Assembly (NCBI GenBank): GCA_022984795.1
Contig: JALIHJ010000022.1
Location: 227,150-291,149, forward strand
DNA: 64,000 nt
Direction: 5' to 3'
Source of the DNA: Fabrea salina
Taxonomy: Eukaryota; Ciliophora; Heterotrichea; Heterotrichida; Fabreidae
Every line of letters starts with the position of its first letter. Position 1 is the stretch's first letter. The notes under the pieces were generated by a model. That model saw only the letters and a list, made by a program, of their open reading frames with translations, made no database searches and was not told the origin of the DNA. Made by a program: the position numbers and the translations under genes. Below are positions 18,246-26,879 of the stretch, one piece after another.

Positions 18246-19574
18246 ATGTCCCAGGTAAGTTACTCACAGCTAGAGGATAAACCCTCTGCTTGGAGCAAGT
18301 TCAAAGGCTCAGTTAGAAAACTAGGAACTGCTCCTAGTGAACTTTGGCTGGCGTTTGCTATAAACTTCGTTGCGTTCTGTGGGTTTGGGCTTTTGTCCTT
18401 TTCATTGGCTTTGTACCTGAGAGTAGTTCACGGTATGGACGACCAAACAGCAGGGTTTGCTTTTTCACTGAAAGGGGTTGTTTACTTTGTTTACTTGTTA
18501 GCTTTTGGAAATTTGCCAAGTAGATATGGAGTGCGTTTCACTCTAATAGTGAGTTCTGTGCTTGGAATGATAGGTTACTCTGCAGTGATTCTTTCAGGTA
18601 ACATCTACATACAACTGGGGTGTGTATATACTTTTGTAATGGTTTCTTTGGCAACAAGTGTACCTACAACTAAACTAGCAGTCAAGAACTACACGTATGA
18701 AAGTTACAGAAGCATTGCCTATTCCTTTTTTTACTTAGCTAACTCTGGAGCCGGAGTGCTGTCTGGAGTAGTTATTGACTACGTTCTGCACTTGTTCAAC
18801 TCTAGTGAGTTTGCTTTCAAGGTATTGTTCAGCTTGTCTGTGCTTTTGTACTTGAGTGCACTGATAATGAGTTTGTTTCTGAAGGAACTGGACCTTGAAT
18901 CTTCAGGCCAAAACGAAGTAAGGGTAACAGCTAAAACTAACTGGTGCAAATACAACAAAGAGGTACTTTCTTTAGCTAGTTTTTGGAGGTTTGCAGCACT
19001 GGTGGTCTTTTTGATAGTTTCTAAGTCAGTTTACTTCCAGCTGGGAGCTACTCTTCCAGTGTACATGATCAGAACTATGGGAGAAGGCGCTCACTATGGG
19101 TACATGCTTGCACTGCACGAGTTAGCTTTGTCAGTGTCAATGCCTAGTTTAACTATTCTTGTTTACTTTTTAAACAACTACTCACTTTTGGTTGTTGGGG
19201 GCACTTTAGTAGGAATTTCATCTGCTGCTATGTTGCTAGGAACTAGTTACTTTACCATTGGAGTGTTTGTGCTGGTGTTAGGAGTGGGTGATGGAATTTG
19301 GACTCCCAGACTGACAGAGTACACAACTCAAATAGCTCCTAAAGGCAAAGAAAGCATGTTTTTGGCACTTGCTGTTATACCTTACTCGTTGAGTGCTATG
19401 ATTGCTGGCATACTGTCTGGGGAGTTACTGAGTAAGTACTGTCCTTCAAATGACACAAGTGACTGTTCCTACGTATGGCTTTATGTGTGCTTGATAGCAA
19501 TGATGTCTCCAATTGTGATGGTAGCGTTTCGAAGGTTTTTGGAAGAACCCAAAGGCTCCTTTAAGAAAACTTAA
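18246..19574 (+). CDS. Major facilitator superfamily transporter
   Basis: The 442-residue protein has twelve predicted membrane segments in two six-helix halves joined by a charged loop near residues 215-240 (KELDLESSGQNEVRV). The helix 2-3 loop carries SRYGVRFTLI, a G-x3-R-type variant of the MFS signature. The substrate is unknown. A 15-nt GT-AG stretch right after the third codon (18255-18269) keeps the frame whether or not it is spliced, so the N-terminus may be MSQ-LEDK rather than MSQVSYSQLEDK. It follows the acyltransferase by 21 nt on the same strand. Confidence 0.85.
   Translation: MSQVSYSQLEDKPSAWSKFKGSVRKLGTAPSELWLAFAINFVAFCGFGLLSFSLALYLRVVHGMDDQTAGFAFSLKGVVYFVYLLAFGNLPSRYGVRFTLIVSSVLGMIGYSAVILSGNIYIQLGCVYTFVMVSLATSVPTTKLAVKNYTYESYRSIAYSFFYLANSGAGVLSGVVIDYVLHLFNSSEFAFKVLFSLSVLLYLSALIMSLFLKELDLESSGQNEVRVTAKTNWCKYNKEVLSLASFWRFAALVVFLIVSKSVYFQLGATLPVYMIRTMGEGAHYGYMLALHELALSVSMPSLTILVYFLNNYSLLVVGGTLVGISSAAMLLGTSYFTIGVFVLVLGVGDGIWTPRLTEYTTQIAPKGKESMFLALAVIPYSLSAMIAGILSGELLSKYCPSNDTSDCSYVWLYVCLIAMMSPIVMVAFRRFLEEPKGSFKKT
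18255..18269 (+). other. Candidate in-frame 15-nt intron in MFS gene
   Basis: GTAAGTTACTCACAG directly follows codon 3. Length, GTAAG donor and AG acceptor match the other introns here, but it has no stop and is a multiple of three, so the sequence alone cannot prove splicing. Confidence 0.45.
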
Positions 19575-19598
19575 CTAACTCAACAAACCCGGTTCTAG

Positions 19599-19634
19599 TC
19601 CTCCATATTTTCGCCAAATTTAAATAGGAGTAGT
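19599..19634 (+). promoter_or_regulatory. Shared 36-bp upstream element, copy 1
   Basis: A 36-bp tract beginning TCCTCCATATTTTCGCC and ending AATAGGAGTAGT lies 20 nt upstream of the ATG of the first Glu/Cys-rich secreted gene. It is identical to 20767-20802. It contains inverted CTCC/GGAG ends around an AT-rich core (ATTTAAAT), and a shared ATTATAAATCAA sits next to both start codons. It is probably a common promoter element or a 5' leader. Confidence 0.65.
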
Positions 19635-19654
19635 ACAATGTATTATAAATCAAA

Positions 19655-20122
19655 ATGTCTCCAAAGCCAATCCAGTTAGTTTTGGTTTGTTGCTGGATAA
19701 TTTTTATCCAAGCAGAAAGGGACGAAGGCCTTTCGGGGCTTTTGAGGAAACAATGTTTCGGAGACTGTGGTCTATTAGAGTCAGTACATCACGAGTACTT
19801 AGAGGAGTCTTCTGAGGAAGAATGCTACATGGAGGAAATCTGTTATACAGAAGAAATATGTTATGAAGAAGTGTGTGAAGAAGAGGAACTAAGCTACCCT
19901 AAGAAGCGTGTTCCTAAAAGAGACTGCACTAAACCCAAACAAAGAACTGAGAAAGTACATAAAAAGCACAAATACTCACCTAAAAAAGAGAAGAAATGCC
20001 AAAGGACTGGAAGAACCATAGACTTTTCTAGGACACCCCAAGGGCATCGAGTAAGACCTAAGTGCAACTCCAGACCTAAAAGTCGCTGGAACAGAAGGGA
20101 AAGTTTCAATAATCACTTTTAA
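19655..20122 (+). CDS. Secreted Glu/Cys-rich protein, paralog A
   Basis: Not a known family. The 155-residue protein has a signal peptide (MSPKPIQLVLVCCWIIFIQA) and a segment shared with paralog B (FGDCGLLESVHHEYLEE). A short acidic repeat follows, built on CYxEE/ICYTEE units (CYMEEICYTEEICYEEVC, near residues 57-75). The C-terminal half is the opposite: strongly basic, with many Lys, Arg and scattered Cys. The acidic-then-basic layout with regular Cys suggests self-association or matrix assembly outside the cell or in secretory granules. That is inference. Confidence 0.75.
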   Translation: MSPKPIQLVLVCCWIIFIQAERDEGLSGLLRKQCFGDCGLLESVHHEYLEESSEEECYMEEICYTEEICYEEVCEEEELSYPKKRVPKRDCTKPKQRTEKVHKKHKYSPKKEKKCQRTGRTIDFSRTPQGHRVRPKCNSRPKSRWNRRESFNNHF

Positions 20123-20141
20123 GTAATTAAATCTTCCACTA

Positions 20142-20495
20142 TTAGTCACACTGGTCTTTTTTCCCAAAAATACTGTATCTGTTCCTTGCAATGAATCGGT
20201 AGAGAGGGTTCCTTAAAAAAGCAGGGACCACAAGTAACCCTGACATAGTCCAGTAAGGAAAGCCTAGGTAACTGCACGCCATAAGCACTCCAGTGGACTC
20301 CAAGTAAACTTTTCCTTCGTCAATAAAAGCTACTGAGCTCATGTCTTTAGGGATTTCAGGGTATTGTTGGAAGACCTCAGGTTTTCTTTGGTAAGGTATG
20401 CACTGGATAAGTTCTGGCGGGCTTTTCTTCTTAACTATGCTGACTCCCCAACTGCAGAGTTTGCAGACTCCGTCGTACATCACTACTTTAGTCAT
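20142..20495 (-). CDS. DCC family thiol-disulfide oxidoreductase (DUF393)
   Basis: The 117-residue protein begins TKVVMYDGVCKLC, the D-G-x-C-x2-C signature that names the DCC family. The family is thioredoxin-like and thought to act in thiol-disulfide exchange. The C-terminal region has PLYRFIARNRYSIFG, typical of the family. It lies on the opposite strand between the two Cys-rich secreted paralogs; a role in folding them is possible but unsupported, since no signal peptide is visible. Confidence 0.85.
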   Translation of the reverse strand: MTKVVMYDGVCKLCSWGVSIVKKKSPPELIQCIPYQRKPEVFQQYPEIPKDMSSVAFIDEGKVYLESTGVLMACSYLGFPYWTMSGLLVVPAFLRNPLYRFIARNRYSIFGKKDQCD

Positions 20496-20766
20496 GTTTT
20501 AATAACCAGCATGGCAGGAGTTTAAGTTAACAACAAGTTGAGAGGTGGTATCAAAAGTTAACTTAATAGCTAGATGCTTTTTCCAAAGGGTGTTCTTAGT
20601 TGTCTTTATTAGCGGAAAAAACTCTCCATAAATCTTAATTTGCTTTTCTAGGATTTTAGAGGAACCAACAAGTTCCTTGTAAGAAGCTTAATCAATTCTT
20701 GATTACGAAGTAAGAAGCACTAACAGTTCTAGTAGCCCGATGGAGCCTTGATTAGTGCTTCAACTC
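20496..20766. other. 271-nt intergenic region without recognised genes
   Basis: AT-rich, with no convincing open frame, tRNA or repeat. It separates the DCC gene start from the element upstream of paralog B, so it may hold divergent promoters. Confidence 0.5.
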
Positions 20767-20802
20767 TCCTCCATATTTTCGCCAAATTTAAATAGGAGTA
20801 GT
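20767..20802 (+). promoter_or_regulatory. Shared 36-bp upstream element, copy 2
   Basis: Identical over 36 bp to 19599-19634 and placed 19 nt from the ATG of paralog B, almost the same distance as in paralog A. Flanking bases between element and ATG have diverged, apart from ATTATAAATCAA next to the start. Confidence 0.65.
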
Positions 20803-20821
20803 GGAATCAATTATAAATCAA

Positions 20822-21709
20822 ATGTCTCCGAAAGCAATCCAGTTAGTTTTAGCTTTTTCTTTGCTAATTTTTGCTCAGGCAGAAAGGGACCAAAGCATTC
20901 CAAGGCTTTTGGGAAGGCGAAGTTTCGGAGACTACGGTCTATTAAAGTCAGTACATCACGAGTATTTAGAAGAAGGGTATTTTGAAGAAGAATGCCAAAA
21001 GGAGTACTATTACGAAGAAGAATGTCAAGACCACTGGGAACAAGAATGCTACACTGAAGAGGTGTGCTATGAAGAAGAAATTTGCTACGAAGAGTATGAA
21101 GAAGAATACTATTGGGAAGAAGAATGCGAAGAGTATGAAGAAGAATACTATTGGGAAGAAGAATGCGAAGAGTATTGCTACGAAGAAGAGTATTATTGTG
21201 AGGAGGAATGCCAGGAAGAAAGCTGCGAATTCACAAGAACAGTAGAGTTTGAAAGTGAAGAGTTCAGTTCACATGAATTTGAATATGAAAGCTCTGACAA
21301 ATTTGAGTACGACCTAGAACTAGAATATAGGCAGGAAGAAGAATGCGAAGATGGCAGCTACATCTACATTGATGCTAACGGAGAATTCATGGAAGAAACT
21401 AGGACTGGCTATGATAGACAGCGAGAGTCGCAAATAGACTATTTCTCAGAGTCAGAAATTGAAGGAGACTGTGACGGTCTTGAAGGGTCTTGCCGAACAG
21501 AACTGGATTACTCAAGACAAAGCGAATCAGAAGACTGGTATCATAACGAAAGGGACGAAAACCACGAAATAGAAGTTGAGTTCGAGTATGAAGAAATCGA
21601 AGGAAGTCTAGACCTTTCTACTAGCAGTAGCAGCAAGACTGACTACAACAAGGAGAAAAGGAATGACTTTAGTCTGTTTATAGACAAGGCTGCAAGCTTC
21701 GATGAGTAA
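20822..21709 (+). CDS. Secreted Glu/Tyr/Cys-rich protein, paralog B
   Basis: The 295-residue product starts at ATG 20822; the GTG-initiated extension to 20801 is rejected because it runs into the shared upstream element. The signal peptide (IQLVLAFSLLIFAQA) and the segment FGDYGLLKSVHHEYLEE match paralog A. Residues ~55-140 are an extremely acidic array of EEEYYWEEEC-like units containing a 13-residue tandem repeat, with regularly spaced Cys and Tyr. The rest is acidic and Ser/Glu-rich with few Lys. No catalytic domain is visible. A calcium-binding, cross-linked matrix or granule-content protein is a reasonable guess. Confidence 0.78.
   Translation: MSPKAIQLVLAFSLLIFAQAERDQSIPRLLGRRSFGDYGLLKSVHHEYLEEGYFEEECQKEYYYEEECQDHWEQECYTEEVCYEEEICYEEYEEEYYWEEECEEYEEEYYWEEECEEYCYEEEYYCEEECQEESCEFTRTVEFESEEFSSHEFEYESSDKFEYDLELEYRQEEECEDGSYIYIDANGEFMEETRTGYDRQRESQIDYFSESEIEGDCDGLEGSCRTELDYSRQSESEDWYHNERDENHEIEVEFEYEEIEGSLDLSTSSSSKTDYNKEKRNDFSLFIDKAASFDE
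21089..21166 (+). repeat. 39-bp coding tandem repeat, two copies
   Basis: The 39-bp unit encodes a 13-residue block (EEYEEEYYWEEEC) and occurs twice with essentially no change at 21089 and 21128, which points to recent duplication. Shorter degenerate EEEC units flank it. Confidence 0.8.
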
Positions 21710-21764
21710 TGTAAATAAGCTTTGAGTATTCCACTAAGTTTTGTATATTCATGTTTAAATAATC

Positions 21765-24626
21765 ATGGAAGAAGACTTGCAGCATAACGAACCAGGAGAC
21801 GCTCTGAACTTAAAGTGGGTCGTGGGCTTCAACAAAGACATAGTGAACGGAGTCCACAACTTAACTTCCGAAGACAGAACTGAAATATTTTACACAGCAG
21901 CACACACTGGAGTTATTTACAACTACGAAACGCGGGAACAAAAACTGCTCCAAGGACACTGCAACCAAGTCAACTGCTGTGTAGTGTCTCCAGACAAGAA
22001 GTGGATCATCACTGCAGACAGAGGCAAAGACTCACTAATGGTAGTTTGGGATTCATTAACTGCCACGCCGGTAAGAACCATTTTCTCACCCCACGGAGAA
22101 GGAGTTCACAGAATAGACGTGTCAAGTGAAGGCCGGTTCATTGCAACTCTGTCCAACACCTTCCCACAAGAGATTGCTATATGGGACTGGAGTGCTGAAG
22201 CAGAAGAAACTGAAGAATTAATGATAGTTGCAGGGGACATCCCCAACACCCACGACCCAGAACACCCAGAAAGACTGCACCACTCTATTAGGTTCAACCC
22301 CAGCAACTCATTTGAGTTTGCTTCCAACAGTTCAGAGTCAGTGTTGTTTTGGCAGTGGGATGACTCAGAACAAACCTTGAAGTACGAAGACAACGAAAAG
22401 GAAATGAAGTTCTTTTTCAGACAGAAGATGGAACCACTAACCCAAACAGTGTTTATTCCAGACACTTCCCAAGCAGTGAGTGGAACTAAGAACGGAAGGA
22501 TTGTAGTTTGGGACGTAAACAACCTTATGGAGTCAGAAGACGCTGTTGACTCTAGGAAGCCTATCAAAGTGGTTCAGCTAGTGAACCGGGAAGTAACTTT
22601 TCTGCTGACCCAGGGAGAGTACTTAGTCGTGGGGTCCAGGGACGGAGCTGTGAGGTTCTACGACAAGCGGTACACTGTGGAAGCTTGGTTCGAGCACATC
22701 TCTGCAGAAAACATCACTTCTATATCATTTTCCAACTTGCCTCCTAGAAGAAGCACCGACGAACTTTCTAAAGTTTTTAACTCCGAGGACTCTTACTCGC
22801 CCGAAAAGGACTCTGGGTTTGCGTGCCCAGACTTCGTGGTAGCCTCCAACAACGCCAAAATCATTAGCTTGAAGTCAACTTACTTCGAAGAAGTGCCTCC
22901 TGTAGGAGAAGAGAACTTTGTGCAGGGAGAAACCCTGATTAAAGGAATGAAGTACCCTGTTTTGTGCTGTGCCTTGCACCCCAAAAAACCACTTATGGCC
23001 TTGGCTGGGGGGAGGCACGACTCCAGGAACTACATCCACATTTGGAACTATGAAACCAGAACTATGGAAAAAGACTCTTCGCTTAAAAGCGAAAAAACTC
23101 CAGAGGACGAAAACGCACAACCTCTGTGCATGGAGTACTCAAGTGAGGGCAACTTCCTCTGTGTAGGGCTGAGCAACGGAAACTTCTTGCTCCTCGACGC
23201 TGACAACCCAGACAAGTCCAGACAAGACATCATTAAGTACACAGAAAACCCCAAAGCTGTTGTTAAAATAGCGTTTTCCCCAGACGGAAACGCCATGGCT
23301 ATAGCAGAAGTCAACCACCGAGTTACCCTTTTTAGGTGGGAGTACAGAAGAGGCAACCCCGACCTCAACAAAGAGTGGGTGTTTTGTGGGTCGCACAAGT
23401 CCCACTACAAACAAGTAACTGGGATATGCTTCGGAGAAAGTGTGGACGAAAAAGAAGAAACAGTCCTGAGACTCTTCACTGTGGGCGACGACAGGAAACT
23501 GATTGAGTACGACACTTCTTCAACCGACACTACTCAGCTCCAAATAGTCAGCATGAACAAAATAGAACAAGAATGCAAACCCACCAATGTAATATGGTAC
23601 CCTGTTTCTACGGGCGAAGACTTGCTGCTCACAATCAACGACGCGCACAAAATCAAACTTTGGAACCCCAACAACAAGGACTGCCGACTCACTTGTTTAG
23701 GACCTACTTCAGGAGGCGCAGTGACTAAGATCAAGTTGGTTTCTAGACAGAAAGAAGCTAGAACTGCAATAGACGAGCCTGACTACTACCTTGCTTACAG
23801 CACCGACGAAAAAATCATAGGACTGATCAAGATGCCAGTAGACGGCAACCCCAACAAAAACATGGGCTTGATAGGGCACCCAGGAAAGATTTCCGATATT
23901 GTGGTGTCGGCAGACCAAAAGCACTTGTTTACAGCAGGACGAGAAGACCTTTGTGTGAACATGTGGGAAATAGACGCAGACTCCTTAGAAAGGCAAGTTT
24001 TGCTGGGAGGAGAAGGAATGGAGCCCTTTGAAGAGATGATTGAAGGCGGCAAGTACGGCAAGCCTTACAAAGACATGAAGGACTTTTTTTACTACTCGCA
24101 AATCAGAAGCAAAACTGAAAACACTACTAAAACCCGTAAGTTAGAAGGAAGTGTTCCTTTGGACGAGGTGGGGTACTTGATGAGTGCCATGGGGTACTAC
24201 CCTTCGAAGTACGAAATTGAAAACATGAAGAACGAAGTTAAGTACTCAAAGTTCACAGAAACTGGGAAGACCATTGACTCTTTGGACATAGACACGCTTT
24301 TGAAGGTGTTTGTGAACCATCGACCTGTTTACGCCGACGGAGAAGAAGAAATCAGGGAAGCCTTCAACTTGATTTCAGGCAACATCGGAGCAATACCCAA
24401 AGAAGACCTGTTTGACTTGCTGAAAAGAGAAGGCGAACCAATGAACGACAAAGAACTAAGGAGTTGCTTGGAAAGCTTGCTGCCAGAAAGCGAAGGCAAC
24501 CCTGAAGACCAGATTCCAAACGAAGTCACTCCTGAGTTCTTCATTGAAAAAATACTAGGCTTTGAAGAGATTGCTGAAGAGGAGCTTGAAGGTGAGTCCC
24601 AAATAATAGAAGTCGAAACAGAGTAA
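21765..24626 (+). CDS. CFAP251: CFAP251 (WDR66), cilia- and flagella-associated WD40 protein
   Basis: CFAP251 is part of the calmodulin- and spoke-associated complex at the base of radial spoke 3 in axonemes. The 953-residue protein opens with LNLKWVVGFNKDIVNGVHNL, typical of the family. About ten WD40 repeats follow (HCNQVNCCVVSPDKKWIITAD, VVWDS, IAIWDWS, IHIWNYETR, VNMWEID). The C-terminal ~170 residues carry helical EF-hand-like segments (SVPLDEVGYLMSAMGYYPS, NHRPVYADGEEEIREAFNLI). It lacks the long Glu-rich N-terminal extension of human WDR66. It is followed directly by another axonemal gene. Confidence 0.9.
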   Translation: MEEDLQHNEPGDALNLKWVVGFNKDIVNGVHNLTSEDRTEIFYTAAHTGVIYNYETREQKLLQGHCNQVNCCVVSPDKKWIITADRGKDSLMVVWDSLTATPVRTIFSPHGEGVHRIDVSSEGRFIATLSNTFPQEIAIWDWSAEAEETEELMIVAGDIPNTHDPEHPERLHHSIRFNPSNSFEFASNSSESVLFWQWDDSEQTLKYEDNEKEMKFFFRQKMEPLTQTVFIPDTSQAVSGTKNGRIVVWDVNNLMESEDAVDSRKPIKVVQLVNREVTFLLTQGEYLVVGSRDGAVRFYDKRYTVEAWFEHISAENITSISFSNLPPRRSTDELSKVFNSEDSYSPEKDSGFACPDFVVASNNAKIISLKSTYFEEVPPVGEENFVQGETLIKGMKYPVLCCALHPKKPLMALAGGRHDSRNYIHIWNYETRTMEKDSSLKSEKTPEDENAQPLCMEYSSEGNFLCVGLSNGNFLLLDADNPDKSRQDIIKYTENPKAVVKIAFSPDGNAMAIAEVNHRVTLFRWEYRRGNPDLNKEWVFCGSHKSHYKQVTGICFGESVDEKEETVLRLFTVGDDRKLIEYDTSSTDTTQLQIVSMNKIEQECKPTNVIWYPVSTGEDLLLTINDAHKIKLWNPNNKDCRLTCLGPTSGGAVTKIKLVSRQKEARTAIDEPDYYLAYSTDEKIIGLIKMPVDGNPNKNMGLIGHPGKISDIVVSADQKHLFTAGREDLCVNMWEIDADSLERQVLLGGEGMEPFEEMIEGGKYGKPYKDMKDFFYYSQIRSKTENTTKTRKLEGSVPLDEVGYLMSAMGYYPSKYEIENMKNEVKYSKFTETGKTIDSLDIDTLLKVFVNHRPVYADGEEEIREAFNLISGNIGAIPKEDLFDLLKREGEPMNDKELRSCLESLLPESEGNPEDQIPNEVTPEFFIEKILGFEEIAEEELEGESQIIEVETE

Positions 24627-24650
24627 CTTCTAATTAAATTATATTCGAAA

Positions 24651-26873
24651 ATGGATTCCATGACTGAGTTCGGCCAAGACTTAATTGACAAAAGAAGCAC
24701 AAGACTTGTAAGCACTTTAGACCAAAGTAAGTGACACTTAGAACACTTTGACGTTTTAGGAAGCAACGGCATTTTTGAGATCAAACCTCCAGTTTTGTGC
24801 TTTGCCGGTTATGAAGCCAAGAAGACCCAAGTGAAAAAACTATTTGTGAAAAACATATCTGGAGTTCCCCAAAGACTCAGCATCCTGCCTACCAACACGC
24901 CTTACTTCAAAGCTAGGTACAACAAGAAAGGCATGCTTGCCTCTGGAATGAACGAAGTAGTTTACGTGCAGTTCACTCCACCTGAGTGGAGGTACTACTA
25001 CGACTGTCTCAGAGTGCTTTCTGAAGGAGGCAACTTAAACGTTCCAGTGCACGCCTACCCAGTTATGAACTCAAAAGAAAGGTACCTTCCTTCGTTTTTG
25101 GACTTGGGCAAGTGCAGTTTGGGACAGACTCTGCAGAAACAAGTTTTTTTGGAAAACTCAGTCCCTGTCACTTTTGAGTACGAGTTAAGAGTAGTCCAGC
25201 ACCACCCTGACTTCAAAATAGAACCTTTAAGCGGAGACATCAACCCTAAGTCTAGTGAAGAAATAGTTATAACTTACCAACCAAAGTCAGCCTCAACAGC
25301 CACCATTGAAGTGGAACTTCTTTTGAGTGAGTTTGACTTCCAACCTGCCAAAATGAAAGTCATAGCTAGTGCTGTCCACGAAAACACCCTAGTTCTAAAC
25401 TCCCAAAAAACCCTTAAAAAAAAACCTTCCCAAACTACTCAAGAGAAATCCATTGAGAAACCCAGGAAACTTCCTGAACTCCTTTCAAAGCCCTCCAAAA
25501 CCCTAACTAAGGCAACTAAGTTTTTAGCTAAAACCAAACTCCTTGACAGAGTGATTTTTGAACAGCAGTTCAACACTGAGTTCAGAATCATAGAAGAAAA
25601 CGACAGAGAAAAAGAATTTAAAATCTTCCAGTGCTTAGGAATTGAAGAACCTAGTATCGACTTCGAAGACTCTGTGCACAACTCACGCGAAAACAAAGAA
25701 CAAAAACGCAGACAGCTCTTAAGGGAAAGAGACTGCATACGCAACTCCTACTGCCTAGACTCAGACAAGGTAGTTTACAACGTAAACAGCATTCCCCAAG
25801 TGAAGCCTTCCTGGAACTCCTACCAAAACGACGAATTTACTCTAAGACAGTTACCACTCAAAAAACTTGTAAAGGCTGCAAGTGTAGTGATGACCAGGAA
25901 CAGAGCCAGCAAGCGACTCCGTATGCTCAAAGAACGCTTGAACAAGCACAGAGTCCACAACAAAGAAGACGCATTGAACTTTGTAACTTGGGACTGGAAC
26001 CAAGCAGAACTAGTTGGCTTAGGATCAAAAGAACACATTCCTTTTGAGTTCAGCATCAAACAAGAAGACCTTAAAGGGGTGGACTTTCCTTTGGAGTTCC
26101 AAACTAGTTCAGAAGAGTCCCAAGCAAAGGTTGAAATAGAACCCCTTGAGTCCTTCGACAGTCTTAAAGCCATGAAGCAACTTGAAAGCCAAGACTTCCT
26201 ACTTGCGAACTATAAAGACTTTAGAACTCCCAGTGCAGGGGAGTATCTCCCTATTGAAAAAGAAAGGAGTTTCAGAAGTGGAGCTGAAGAAGAGTACAGT
26301 TCAGTTTTAAAGAAAGGCGAAGTAGAAGAACACCTAGCAGAGGACCTGCCCAACAACTCCTTGAAGCCCATGGCCATAGACCCTGTTTCTTTGGTGGGAC
26401 CCCACCCAACCCTTCGTCCATACTTAAAACTAACAGGTGAAACCGAAATATCAGGGGACTTTTGGTTGCGTGCTAGAGAGATGCCTAGAGCTCTGCCAGA
26501 AGACTACCCAGGTCTTTGCTACCCCCAAAGTGCCTTTTTGTACTCTGCTTGGCGTCCTAAAATGCAAAGAGCAAACTACCCAGTTCCACAGAAGCTAACA
26601 GGAGTTGCACCAGCAGAGGAACTCAGCGACTCCGACAGTGAAACTGAAACAGTCGAAGCAGAAGAGTTGCCTGAGTTAGAAGAGTACCTAAGTGCTTTTG
26701 AAGACGACAAAGTTCTTTCAGAAACAGGCACTCCGCAAGACCCTCAAGAACTCAACTTAGACCTGAAAAGCAGCTTCTTAGAAGACCAAAAGCGTAAAAG
26801 TTTTGCGTGGCTGAAAACTGGAATTTCAGAAGCAAACAAAGAAGTTAAACACCATAAAATAAGTCTTGTTTAA
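24651..26873 (+). CDS. CFAP221: CFAP221 (PCDP1) central-apparatus protein
   Basis: CFAP221 is a component of the C1d projection of the central pair and binds calmodulin. Translation from ATG 24651 (MDSMTEFGQDLIDKRS) requires a 15-nt intron at 24727-24741. The second exon continues KHFDVLGSNGIFEIKPPVLCFAGYE. An MSP/ASH-type beta-sandwich spans roughly residues 45-240 (VPVHAYPVMN, DFKIEPLSGDINPKSSEEI). The central basic helical region (FEQQFNTEFRIIEENDREKEF) and C-terminal block with HPTLRPYLKLTGETE agree with the family. The spliced protein is 735 residues, near the usual size. Confidence 0.87.
24727..24741 (+). other. 15-nt intron in CFAP221
   Basis: GTAAGTGACACTTAG contains an in-frame TGA when retained. 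Removing it fuses the 25-codon first exon to the main frame (codon split 1/2). Confidence 0.9.
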
Positions 26874-26879
26874 ATCAAA

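Noticed and set aside
20982-21245. 87-codon basic ORF in another frame of the Glu-rich gene
   Set aside because: It is the shifted reading of GAA/TAT-rich repeats, which automatically gives Lys/Asn-rich sequence; no signal peptide or independent start context.
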